Position numbers and translations under genes: made by a program. From the NCBI RefSeq assembly GCF_004087835.1, contig NZ_CP035120.1:1-64000 (forward strand): a DNA stretch of 64,000 bases. The letters are read 5' to 3'. This document shows, piece after piece, positions 1-8,660 of this stretch (its first letter is position 1; every line of letters starts with the position of its first letter). This DNA comes from Halorussus pelagicus. GTDB lineage: Archaea; Halobacteriota; Halobacteria; Halobacteriales; Haladaptataceae. Under the pieces are notes generated by a model. That model searched no databases. It worked only from the letters and a program-made list of their open reading frames with translations, and had not been told where the DNA came from.

Positions 1-29
1 TCTATACTGCTCGCCCAGACTCACACAAT

Positions 30-37
30 TTTAAACG
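30..37 (+). promoter_or_regulatory. TATA-like box of the M24 peptidase gene
   Basis: The sequence ATTTTAAA lies about 26-30 bp before the ATG at 60. That spacing fits a haloarchaeal TATA box driving a leaderless transcript, and it supports the chosen start. The call rests on position and composition only. Confidence 0.45.
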
Positions 38-59
38 CCATCCCGAGCAATTCCCTCGC

Positions 60-1169
60 ATGAGCGCGTTCGAGGACCGAACCCGGCGATGCCAACAGCG
101 ACTGAGCGCGGTCGGCGCGGACGCCGCCGTGCTGTTCCCGAGTACCAACCTGTTCTACGCTTCGGGGTTCCGCGAGGAACCCGGCGAGCGCCATCTCTTT
201 CTGGTGATTCCGAGCGATGGCGACCCCGCCTTCGTCGCGCCCGAGATGTACGACGCCCAGATTCGGGACGCCTCGTGGGTCGAGGACCTTCGCCTCTGGT
301 CTGACGGCGATGACCCCGCACAAGTCGTGGCCGACCTCGCCGCGGAGTTCGAAATTCGGGGCGGCCACCTGCTCGTGGACGACACGATGTGGGCGCGATT
401 CACCCAAGACCTGCGCGAGACCCTGCCCGAGGCGACGTTCGGACTCGCCAGCGAGGTGTTCGACGACCTCCGGATGCGGAAAGACGACGCCGAACTCGAT
501 TCGCTTCGGCGGGCGGGTGAGGTCGCCGACCGAGTGAGCGTCGAGATTCGGGAGTTGGGTGAGGAGGCCATCGGAATGACCGAGACCGAACTCGCCGACG
601 AAATCGAGCGACGACTCGCCGCCGCGGGCGGCGAGGAAGTCGCGTTCGGCACCATCGCGGGGTCGGGTCCGAACGGTGCCAAACCCCACCACCGCCACGA
701 GGACCGCGAGATTCGGCGCGGCGACCCCGTGGTGCTGGACTTCGGGGCGTCCGTCGATGGCTACCCCGGCGACCAGACCCGAACGGTCGTGTTCGCGGGC
801 GACCCACCGGAGGGTTACGAGGAAGTCCACGAGACCGTCCGCAAGGCCCAGCAGGCCGCTATCGAGGCGACCGAACCGGGCGTTCCCGCCGAAGAAATCG
901 ACCGCGCGGCGCGCGAAGTCATCGAGAACGCGGGCTACGGCGAGGAGTTCGTCCACCGAACGGGCCACGGCGTCGGACTCGACGTTCACGAGGACCCCTA
1001 CATCGTCGCGGGCAACGAGACCGAACTCGAAGCAGGGATGGTGTTCAGCGTCGAACCCGGAATCTATCTGCCCGGCGAGTTCGGCGTCCGCATCGAAGAC
1101 CTCGTGGTCGTCACCGAATCGGGCTGTGAGCGATTGAACGACTCGCCGCGGACGTGGGAATCGCTCTGA
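60..1169 (+). CDS. M24 family Xaa-Pro peptidase (aminopeptidase P/prolidase-like)
   Basis: A 369-aa cytosolic metallopeptidase predicted to cleave X-Pro bonds in peptides. The N-terminal creatinase-like domain covers about residues 1-135 and the pita-bread catalytic domain about 140-365. The five expected metal ligands are visible: the Asp pair in LDFGAS (~225) and GDQTRT (~236), the His in TGHGVGLDVHE (~303), and the Glu residues in SVEPGIY (~332) and RIEDLVVV (~347). Length is normal for the family. The ATG is preceded by a TATA-like ATTTTAAA 25-30 bp upstream. A small gene starts 11 bp downstream and may be co-transcribed. Family assignment is firm; the exact substrate (dipeptidase or aminopeptidase) is inferred. 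Confidence 0.9.
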   Translation: MSAFEDRTRRCQQRLSAVGADAAVLFPSTNLFYASGFREEPGERHLFLVIPSDGDPAFVAPEMYDAQIRDASWVEDLRLWSDGDDPAQVVADLAAEFEIRGGHLLVDDTMWARFTQDLRETLPEATFGLASEVFDDLRMRKDDAELDSLRRAGEVADRVSVEIRELGEEAIGMTETELADEIERRLAAAGGEEVAFGTIAGSGPNGAKPHHRHEDREIRRGDPVVLDFGASVDGYPGDQTRTVVFAGDPPEGYEEVHETVRKAQQAAIEATEPGVPAEEIDRAAREVIENAGYGEEFVHRTGHGVGLDVHEDPYIVAGNETELEAGMVFSVEPGIYLPGEFGVRIEDLVVVTESGCERLNDSPRTWESL

Positions 1170-1180
1170 CTCCGGTCACG

Positions 1181-1441
1181 ATGCCCTACCTGAGCCACAC
1201 CGTCCGGTCGCTCCGCGACGACCCGATTCCCGACGAGACGGTCCGACTCGTGCTAACGGTCGGCGACGACGCCGACCTCTCCTCAGTCGCCGAGTCGGTT
1301 GAATCGCTCGACGGCGAGGTCATCCGAGAACTCCAGTTCGAGCGCCTGCTGGTCGAAGTCGCTCAGACCGACCTCGATGAGGTCTGTTCGCTCGACGGCG
1401 TTTCGTCCATCGAGACTGACGCGGTTCTCGGGCCGACCTGA
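1181..1441 (+). CDS. Small conserved-type protein of unknown function
   Basis: An 86-aa acidic protein beginning MPYLSHTVRSL. It alternates predicted beta strands and helices (LVLTVGDDADL, VAESVESLDGEV, FERLLVEVAQTDLDEV), which resembles a small ferredoxin-like or ACT-like alpha/beta fold, but no named family is recognised. An in-frame GTG at 1154 overlaps the upstream gene. The ATG at 1181, 11 bp after the peptidase stop, is preferred and suggests a two-gene operon. Codon use and acidity match the neighbours. Function unknown. Confidence 0.6.
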   Translation: MPYLSHTVRSLRDDPIPDETVRLVLTVGDDADLSSVAESVESLDGEVIRELQFERLLVEVAQTDLDEVCSLDGVSSIETDAVLGPT

Positions 1442-1549
1442 GTCCCGCGGGAATGCCGACTTCTCGTCGCGTGCGGATATCAATTGTAAGAGCCGCGTCC
1501 CGAAGCGGTGACCTCCGACCGCCCACGTTTGTAGCGCGTACCCGAACAA

Positions 1550-1730
1550 ATGGATCGGACGGTCCTACTGATTTGGCTGTTGGAAGCCTCGATATTTTGT
1601 GATCGGGTATGGCCGTCGAGTGTGCCGTTTCGTCATCGACCCCAGGGGCTTAGGGGGTTATCGAGGGTCGATGAAAATGTTGATGTGTCAGGCGGAGGTT
1701 CACCCTGGTGAGGCCCGTGAATCGGGCATG
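1550..1730 (+). promoter_or_regulatory. Putative CRISPR leader
   Basis: A non-coding stretch immediately before the first repeat. It holds an inverted repeat with 10-bp arms (TCATCGACCC at 1633-1642 and its reverse complement at 1665-1674) around a G-rich middle, followed by an A-rich segment. The repeat orientation (3' end TTTGAAGC) and the degenerate last repeat at the far end both place the leader here. The leader call is inference from position and orientation. Confidence 0.6.
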
Positions 1731-3609
1731 GTTTCAGCAGAACCCTTGTGGGTTTGAAGCTCCGAGTCCTATCCACTACCCACACTCCGGAACCGCGTTT
1801 CAGCAGAACCCTTGTGGGTTTGAAGCCAGATAGGGGCGTGCGTCCCAAATCGGGAGAACTCGGTTTCAGCAGAACCCTTGTGGGTTTGAAGCCTCCATCA
1901 CCCGTTTAAGCTCAGGCAGGAACGCGTTTCAGCAGAACCCTTGTGGGTTTGAAGCAGTATTTCGACCCTGAGAGTCCGTCAGACGGCCGCGTTTCAGCAG
2001 AACCCTTGTGGGTTTGAAGCCACCAACCCGCGGTCGTTTCGTAGCCAGCGCGGTCGGTTTCAGCAGAACCCTTGTGGGTTTGAAGCCTCAAGCGCCCCGC
2101 CACCGCCGTCACCAGCCGAGATGGTTTCAGCAGAACCCTTGTGGGTTTGAAGCGCCGAATCCGGGTACAAAGCGATGGTTCTGAAGGGTAGTTTCAGCAG
2201 AACCCTTGTGGGTTTGAAGCGTTCTCTCGACGGACGCCTATCACACGATGGGGAAGTTTCAGCAGAACCCTTGTGGGTTTGAAGCCCCACATCACAGTAG
2301 CAACGTAAAGTTGTTACGCTGTTTCAGCAGAACCCTTGTGGGTTTGAATCTCTCCTAACCAGTTACCCGTTTAACGTTTTAAGTGCGTTTCAGCAGAACC
2401 CTTGTGGGTTTGAAGCCTCTGCCGACGAGACCCCAACCCCGAGCGCGCCCGTGTTTCAGCAGAACCCTTGTGGGTTTGAAGCGTCCGACTCGCCGAGTCC
2501 TCAAACCTATCCCATTGCGTTTCAGCAGAACCCTTGTGGGTTTGAAGCGACCGCCCTCCGGAGGCGCGCGAAGGTCGTCGCGCCGTTTCAGCAGAACCCT
2601 TGTGGGTTTGAAGCGCACTCGTCGAGCGGGGAGTCGGCCAAAAGGTCCCTGTTTCAGCAGAACCCTTGTGGGTTTGAAGCTGATTTAGGACGCGCATATC
2701 CTCGAATCGGTCAGGAGTTTCAGCAGAACCCTTGTAGGTTTGAAGCCTGAGTCGTGCGACGGGCCAGCAAGCGCGTCGCAAGTTTCAGCAGAACCCTTGT
2801 AGGTTTGAAGCATCATCGACGAGTTTGGCCTCTCCGACCGGAAGGCAGTTTCAGCAGAACCCTTGTAGGTTTGAAGCGTTTGGTGGCCTTTCAGCGCGGA
2901 CTCGCGGAGGAACGTTTCAGCAGAACCCTTGTAGGTTTGAAGCCGGATGGTCCTGCGGGTCGGGCACGGCCACGTCTTGTTTCAGCAGAACCCTTGTAGG
3001 TTTGAAGCACCGACTTGGTGATTCAGACGCTCAACGGCAACAGCGTTTCAGCAGAACCCTTGTAGGTTTGAAGCCTCTGGTCCGACCTTCTCGACCACGC
3101 CGACGAGAGTTGTTTCAGCAGAACCCTTGTAGGTTTGAAGCGGGCGCGGTGACAACCGGACTGTCGTGTCGGAGCAGTTTCAGCAGAACCCTTGTAGGTT
3201 TGAAGCCCGCGGACCTGAAACCCTCCGTAGCCCGTGCTGTGGGTTTCAGCAGAACCCTTGTAGGTTTGAAGCACGGAGGTGTCCGACTGATGAGTGAGAC
3301 TACAGACGACGGTTTCAGCAGAACCCTTGTGGGTTTGAAGCAACGGACAGTTTAAGACGACTGTCCTCCCGAACCAATGTTTCAGCAGAACCCTTGTGGG
3401 TTTGAAGCGCGCCGGTCGTCACGCGCCTCACGTCGTACCACGACGTTTCAGCAGAACCCTTGTGGGTTTGAAGCGTGACCTACGACGGCGAGACGGGCGC
3501 GCGCGCGTCGAGAGTTTCAGCAGAACCCTTGTGGGTTTGAAGCGTACCGTCGTCGGATGTGTACATCGTCTCGTCACCTGTTTCAGCAGAACCTGTGTGC
3601 GGTTGAAAC
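1731..3609 (+). CRISPR. CRISPR array, 29 repeats / 28 spacers, type I-B-like repeat
   Basis: Thirty-base repeats beginning GTTTCAGCAG and ending TTTGAAGC recur at 1731, 1797, 1863, 1926, 1991, 2057, 2124, 2191, 2256, 2321, 2387, 2453, 2519, 2585, 2651, 2717, 2782, 2848, 2914, 2979, 3045, 3112, 3177, 3243, 3312, 3379, 3445, 3514 and 3580. Spacers are 33-39 bp. Repeats 16-24 carry A instead of G at repeat position 20; repeats 1-15 and 25-28 carry G. Repeat 10 ends GAATC. Repeat 29 (3580-3609) is degenerate in its 3' half, as expected of the leader-distal end. The 3' terminal TTTGAAGC resembles the 8-nt crRNA handle of haloarchaeal I-B systems, so transcription is rightward. No cas gene is present in the 64 kb, so any Cas proteins act in trans. 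Confidence 0.97.
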
Positions 3610-3852
3610 GTAGTTACGAGCGATAAATGAGGCAAATATAGCCCGACCCGACTTGTCGCCGTGATCGGTCGCTTCAGTCGCTGTCGCGGTTGGATCGACC
3701 TGAACCTCGTCGGGCGCGGGTGGACACCGCCTTAACCGCCGAAACCGACATTCCGGCTCCAAGCACTCACCTGCCGGTATCGTGTCACCGACCACCACGA
3801 TCATTCTCAGAGGCGAAACGCTAACAACCACTGAGTGTCTGTCGTGTGTACG
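3610..3852. other. Intergenic region after the CRISPR array
   Basis: About 240 bp without a credible gene. It contains the trailer of the CRISPR array and presumably the promoter of the downstream regulator gene. A weak AT-rich patch (GCTAACAACC, about 3815-3825) lies about 30 bp before the ATG at 3853. Nothing else recognisable. Confidence 0.4.
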
Positions 3853-4248
3853 ATGCTCAGGCCGCAGGGGGAACAAAGCCGAGCGATGGGGACGGCACTG
3901 CAGGTGGTGTACGTCGGCGAGGAAACGCGCGGCGACGCAGTCGCCGCGGCGCTGCCGGACGCCGAGGTGACGAGCGAGCGCGATGGCGCGGGCGCGCTCG
4001 ACCGCCTCGAAAGAGACGAGGTAGACTGCGTCGTTGTCGAGAACGAATCCGTGGGCGGAAACGGCGGTGAACTGCTCGCCACGGTTGGACGGCGCGCTCC
4101 CGCCGTCGCGCGCGTCCTGCTCGCCGAGTCGGTCCGCGACGCGCCCGACGACGCCGCGTTCGTCCCGACTCGGCCGCGGTCCGGACTCCCGGCGCGGACC
4201 GCCCGACGAATCGAGCGCGAGACCGTCGCGCGAGCGAGCGAGACCTGA
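3853..4248 (+). CDS. Degenerate receiver-like N-terminal module, split from the downstream Bat regulator
   Basis: A 131-aa reading frame with a response-regulator-like pattern: beta strand LQVVYVGEE, then DGAGALDRLERDEVDCVVVENES, then ARVLLAES. At the phospho-acceptor position the usual D is E (VVVENES), so phosphorylation is doubtful. The end, ...RRIERETVARASET, resembles the linker that in haloarchaeal regulators runs straight into a PAS domain. The frame stops at 4246-4248 right after three tandem CGAG units (4231-4242). Adding one unit would continue it as ..ASERDLTADRFETLVEG into the next gene. ATG 3853 was chosen over GTG 3835; ATG 3886 is also possible. Most likely the N-terminal part of one REC-PAS-GAF-Bat gene, broken or phase-switched. 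Confidence 0.6.
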   Translation: MLRPQGEQSRAMGTALQVVYVGEETRGDAVAAALPDAEVTSERDGAGALDRLERDEVDCVVVENESVGGNGGELLATVGRRAPAVARVLLAESVRDAPDDAAFVPTRPRSGLPARTARRIERETVARASET

Positions 4249-4268
4249 CGGCCGACCGGTTCGAGACG

Positions 4269-7200
4269 TTGGTCGAGGGGTCGCCCGACCCTATACTCAC
4301 CATCGACGACGATTTCGAAGTCGCGTTCGCCAGCGAGACCATCGAACGCGTCTTCGGCTACCGGCCGGACGAAATCGTCGGCGAGTCGGTCGAGACGCTG
4401 CTCGCGGAGTCGGTCCACGACGATGTGGCCGAGACCGCCCGGTCGCTGTGCGAGGATGGACACCTCCGACGCGACTACGTGGAACTGCCGGGTCGCCACC
4501 GTGAGGGTCACGAGGTGCCGCTGGCCGTCTCGTTCCGCGAGATCGAGCGAGACGGGCGAACATACTTCTCGGCCATCGTCCGCGACGCGAGCGAGCGCGA
4601 GCGACTGCGAAAACGGCTCGAAGCCGAGAAGCGAAAGACCCGCGAACTCCACGAGGTCGCGGTCATGCTGGAAAACTGCGAGAGCGTCGAGGAGGCCTGC
4701 CAGTTGGCGGTCGAGACCGCAGAGCAGTTGTTGCAGTTCGACCTCTGTGCAGTGGACACCGTTGAAGACGACGAACTCGTCCCGCAGGCCGTCTCCAAGG
4801 GCGTCCCGACCGACGGGTACTACACGACCACGCCGCTGTCGGCCGACGACAAACTCGGCGCTCACGCCTACCGCGAGAACGAGACGTTTCGCGCCGACAA
4901 CCTCCACGAGGAGGGCTTCGACCCGGCCGAGAGCGGCTACCAGTCGGCCCTGACGGTCCCTATCGGCGATTTGGGCGTGTTTCAGGCCGTCTCGAAGCGG
5001 ACGGGTGCGTTCGACGCGGGCGACGGCGAACTCGCGGAGTTGTTGGCTTCGCACCTCGGGCAGTCGCTCCAACGAATCCGGTCTGAGGCCGCGCTACAGG
5101 CCGAGCGCGACCGGTTCGCCGCGCTGTTCGAGAACGTACCCGAACCGACCGTGGACTACGGCATCCGGGACGGGCGGCCGGTCGTCCACTCGGTTAACGA
5201 GGCGTTCGAGGAGACGTTCGGCTACAACGAGTCCGAAATCGTCGGTCGGTCGCTGGACGACCTCATCGTCCCCGACTGCGAGCGGACGAACTACCAGTGT
5301 CACCTCGAAACGGTCCGCGAGCGCGACCACTTGAACACCGAGGTCCGCCGCGAGGCCGAAGACGGGATACGCGATTTCCTCCTGCGGACCGCGAAGGTCG
5401 TCGGGAGCGGTTCGGGCGGGTACGCCATCTACACCGATATCACCGACCGCAAGCAGTTGAAGCGGGACCTGACCCGCGAGAAGAGCAAAATCGAGGACCT
5501 CCACCACGTCGCGGTCAAACTCGAAGGCTGTGACACGCCCGAAGAGATATATCGCCGGACCATCGACGCGGCCGAGGAAATTTTGAAATTCGACATCTGC
5601 GGCGTCGATATCGAGGAAGACGGCTACCTCGTCCCCAAGGCGACCTCCTCGAAACTGGACGAGGCCGACTACGCGACGTTACGGGCCGACGAGGGACTGG
5701 CGGGCGAAACCTACCAGAGCGGCGAGTCGTTCGTCATCAACGACATCCACGAGGTGACGGACGTGAACGTCGTGACCGAGCAGTTCCGGTCGGTACTCAG
5801 CATTCCCTTCGGCGACGAGGGGGTCTTTCAGGCCGGGTCAGAATCGCCCGGTGCGTTCGACCCTGAGGACGCGAAACTCGCGGAACTGCTGGTCTCACAC
5901 GCCGCCGAGGCGCTGGTTCGCGTCCAGTCTGAGACCGCGCTCCGCGAGGAGCGCGACCGGTTCGCCGCGCTGTTCGAGAACGTTCCCGAACCGATAGCCC
6001 GGTACGAGCTTCAGGACGACGAGCCGGTCATTCAGTCGGTCAACGAGGCGTTCGAGGAGACATTTGGCTACGACGCCGAGACGGTCGCCGGGTCGTCAAT
6101 CGATGACCTCCTCGCCCCCGAGGGGCGACTCTCGGACGCCGAGCAACTCAACGAGCGCGTGGGTCGGGGCGAGCGCGTCGATGCCGAGGTCAAGCGGACC
6201 GCTGAGGACGGCGTTCGAGACTTCCTGCTCAGAAACGCCGAGGTGTCGGGCGACGGCGACAACTACGTCATCTACACCGACATCACCGAGCGCAAACAGC
6301 GCGAGGAGATGCTGGACGAACTCCACGGGGCGACCCGCAAACTGATGACCGCCGAGCGCCAGCGTGACATCTGCGAGACGGCGGTCGAAACGTCTCGGAA
6401 CGTCCTCGACATTCCCCACGCCTCGGTGTTCCGGTGGGACGAGACGACGGGCGCACTCGAACCCTACATCATCCCCGAGAACACGGTCGTCGAAGTCGGC
6501 GACTCCCCGTCGTTCGCGCCCGGCGAGGGAATCGTCGGGAGCGTCTTCCAGAACGGTGAGGCCTCCCACTTCGACAACGCGTGGAACGACCCGCGGGCAC
6601 ACGACGACGGGGCGGAGGGAATCCGGGCGTTCGGCGCGTTCCCGCTCGGCGACTGGGGCGTGATGACCGTCGCCTCGCCGACGGTCGGCGCGTTCGACGA
6701 CTACGAAATCGACCTCGTGCGCGTGCTGGCGGCGAACGTTCAGGTGGCGCTGAACCGCGCGGCCCGCGAGACCGAACTCGCCGAGCGGCGGAGCCAACTC
6801 GTCGAACTCGACCGCATCAACGCGGTCATCCGCGACGTTGACCAACTGCTCGTCCGGGCCTCGACCCGCAAGGAGATAGCGGAGGCCGTCACCGAGCGAC
6901 TCGCGGAGTCCGACCACTACCAGTTCGCGTGGACGGGCGAGGCGATGGCCGGGAGCAACGACGCCACGCCGACCGCGTCGTCGGGCGTCGAAGCGGGCTA
7001 TCTCGAAGAGATACTCTCGATGCGCGACGAGACTCCGAAGGGACCCTCCCAGCGCGCGCTCGACACCGGGGAGGTACAGGTGGTCCAGAGCGTGCCCGAG
7101 GACGACGACTTCGAACCGTGGCGCGAGGCGGCGCTCGAACGGGGCTACCAGTCGGCCGCCGCCATCCCCCTGCGCTACCGCGAGACGCTGTACGGCGTCC

Positions 7201-7982
7201 TCTGTGTCTACGCCGACCGGGCCAACGCCTTCGACGACCGCGAGCAGGCCGTGCTGGCGGAACTCGGCGAGACCATCGGTCACGCCATCAACGCCGCCGA
7301 GAACAAGAAGGCGCTGCTCTCGGACAGCGTGGTTGAGGTGGAGTTCCGGATTCACGACGGCGACGGGTTCTTCGCCCGCATCCCCCGCGAGGACGGCGGC
7401 ACCTTCTCGCTGGAGGGCGTGACGATGACTACCGACGGGTCGTTCGTCTACTTCATGACGGTCGAGGGTCTCGAACCGGACCACGTCCGAGCGCGCGCTG
7501 AGGAAGCCCCGGACGTGGAGCAGATCCGACTCGTCAACGAACACGACGGCGGCAACCTCTTCGAGTTCGTCTACACCGGGCCGTCGCCGCTCCAAGGACT
7601 CTCTGAACACGGCGGCACGCTCCGGAACGTGGAGTTCGACGCCGATGGTGGCCGGAGCGTGGTGGAACTCCCGCGGAAGGCCGACGTGCGCTCGGTCGTT
7701 GAGTCGATTCAGGAGAGCATTCCCGGCACCGAAGTCGTGGCCCAGCGCGAGCGCGAGCGACCGGACCAGACCGTCCAAGAGTTCCAGTCGTCGCTCGAAG
7801 ACGACCTGACCGAGCGCCAGCGGTCAGCGCTCGACGCCGCCTACTACGCCGGGTTCTTCGAGTGGCCCCGCGAGAGTACCGGCGAGGAGGTCAGCGCCTC
7901 GCTCGGCGTCTCCGCGCCGACGTTCCACCAGCACCTGCGCGTGGGCGAGCGGAAACTACTGTCGGCGTTTCTGGACGACTGA
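4269..7982 (+). CDS. Multi-PAS/GAF sensor regulator with Bat-type HTH-10 output
   Basis: A bacterio-opsin-activator-like cytosolic sensor and transcription regulator, 1237 aa from the first in-frame start. Approximate order: PAS 1-115, GAF 120-275, PAS 278-392, GAF 404-557, PAS 560-674, GAF 680-830, GAF 845-1010, Bat-associated beta domain 1015-1165, HTH-10 1178-1237 (LTERQRSALDAAYYAGFFEWPRE, then VSAPTFHQHLRVGERKLL). The second and third PAS and the first two GAF modules are internally similar (for example AALFENVPEP in both PAS copies), which points to module duplication. The only in-frame start near the beginning is TTG 4269, already inside the first PAS domain. With the CGAG tract upstream this indicates a frameshifted gene starting in the receiver-like frame. 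Target genes unknown. Confidence 0.85.
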   Translation: MVEGSPDPILTIDDDFEVAFASETIERVFGYRPDEIVGESVETLLAESVHDDVAETARSLCEDGHLRRDYVELPGRHREGHEVPLAVSFREIERDGRTYFSAIVRDASERERLRKRLEAEKRKTRELHEVAVMLENCESVEEACQLAVETAEQLLQFDLCAVDTVEDDELVPQAVSKGVPTDGYYTTTPLSADDKLGAHAYRENETFRADNLHEEGFDPAESGYQSALTVPIGDLGVFQAVSKRTGAFDAGDGELAELLASHLGQSLQRIRSEAALQAERDRFAALFENVPEPTVDYGIRDGRPVVHSVNEAFEETFGYNESEIVGRSLDDLIVPDCERTNYQCHLETVRERDHLNTEVRREAEDGIRDFLLRTAKVVGSGSGGYAIYTDITDRKQLKRDLTREKSKIEDLHHVAVKLEGCDTPEEIYRRTIDAAEEILKFDICGVDIEEDGYLVPKATSSKLDEADYATLRADEGLAGETYQSGESFVINDIHEVTDVNVVTEQFRSVLSIPFGDEGVFQAGSESPGAFDPEDAKLAELLVSHAAEALVRVQSETALREERDRFAALFENVPEPIARYELQDDEPVIQSVNEAFEETFGYDAETVAGSSIDDLLAPEGRLSDAEQLNERVGRGERVDAEVKRTAEDGVRDFLLRNAEVSGDGDNYVIYTDITERKQREEMLDELHGATRKLMTAERQRDICETAVETSRNVLDIPHASVFRWDETTGALEPYIIPENTVVEVGDSPSFAPGEGIVGSVFQNGEASHFDNAWNDPRAHDDGAEGIRAFGAFPLGDWGVMTVASPTVGAFDDYEIDLVRVLAANVQVALNRAARETELAERRSQLVELDRINAVIRDVDQLLVRASTRKEIAEAVTERLAESDHYQFAWTGEAMAGSNDATPTASSGVEAGYLEEILSMRDETPKGPSQRALDTGEVQVVQSVPEDDDFEPWREAALERGYQSAAAIPLRYRETLYGVLCVYADRANAFDDREQAVLAELGETIGHAINAAENKKALLSDSVVEVEFRIHDGDGFFARIPREDGGTFSLEGVTMTTDGSFVYFMTVEGLEPDHVRARAEEAPDVEQIRLVNEHDGGNLFEFVYTGPSPLQGLSEHGGTLRNVEFDADGGRSVVELPRKADVRSVVESIQESIPGTEVVAQRERERPDQTVQEFQSSLEDDLTERQRSALDAAYYAGFFEWPRESTGEEVSASLGVSAPTFHQHLRVGERKLLSAFLDD

Positions 7983-8033
7983 ACGAGCCGCGGCCGTTTC
8001 GCTCGCTCGTCTTCGTCGTCGGTTCGGCGGAGT

Positions 8034-8564
8034 TTAGACCGTGAATTCGGCGATTTTGTACGAGTCGTCCCCGCTCACGATTCCGGGGTTGACGCTTCGG
8101 ATTCTGCTCGCGCTCCAGTAGATTCGGACGGTAACGTCGCTCGCGCTCCCCTCGGGGTCGAGATATATGGTCTCTCCGGCGTCCCACGTATCTCCGATAC
8201 CGACCTGCGGCGGGTTGCCACCGCTGGACTCGGTGAACCGCTCCAGTTCGCTGGCGTAGGCGTCGTTCGCCCCCGACCCGCTTCCGGGACTCCCGCCGAT
8301 GTCGAGTCGCTTGGAGGCAGTCACGTAGAGTTGGTCCGTCTTCAGTCCGCGACTCGCCTCCATGGTCACGGCGATAGTCCGTTCGCCTCCATCCTCGACG
8401 AGTTCGTACGACACCGAGACCTGCGGGGCGGTCGATTGGGCCGACGACCCGAGGTTGAGGACGAAGACCGAGATGGTGGACGCGAGGATGACTACGACCG
8501 CCACCATGATTATGGTCCCGACCACCGGGGAGGCTCCCCGCCGATGTCCTATCGGACTGTTCAT
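8034..8564 (-). CDS. Type IV pilin-like / archaellin-like secreted protein
   Basis: A 176-aa protein with an archaeal class III signal: short charged N-terminus, then RGASPVVGTIIMVAVVVILA (about residues 9-28), the typical H-domain of haloarchaeal pilins that a prepilin peptidase would process just before it. The rest is a beta-rich extracellular domain (VSVSYELVEDGG, TIAVTMEASRG, DVTVRIYWSASRI). It probably assembles in adhesion pili or is a minor pilin. No pilus assembly ATPase or membrane platform gene is nearby, so it is a stand-alone pilin gene. It converges on the Bat regulator, with 51 bp between stop codons. Confidence 0.82.
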   Translation of the reverse strand: MNSPIGHRRGASPVVGTIIMVAVVVILASTISVFVLNLGSSAQSTAPQVSVSYELVEDGGERTIAVTMEASRGLKTDQLYVTASKRLDIGGSPGSGSGANDAYASELERFTESSGGNPPQVGIGDTWDAGETIYLDPEGSASDVTVRIYWSASRIRSVNPGIVSGDDSYKIAEFTV

Positions 8565-8660
8565 GTGTAGGAAGACAGGTGTATAGGAGTAAATATTTGT
8601 CTACTGAGGGTTCGCCTACGCGTACTGTTTGTGAACTCACCGGCTCCCCGCCCCGAACGG

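Noticed and set aside
1633-3626. Several open frames running through the CRISPR array on both strands
   Set aside because: They are translations of the repeat unit (repeated KPTRVLLK or QQNPCGFEA-like segments), not proteins.
3807-5072. 421-aa minus-strand frame opposite the regulator start
   Set aside because: Shadow frame caused by high third-position G+C of the real gene.
6096-7778. 560-aa minus-strand frame opposite the Bat regulator
   Set aside because: Mirror frame of a clearly coding PAS/GAF sequence; no domain of its own.
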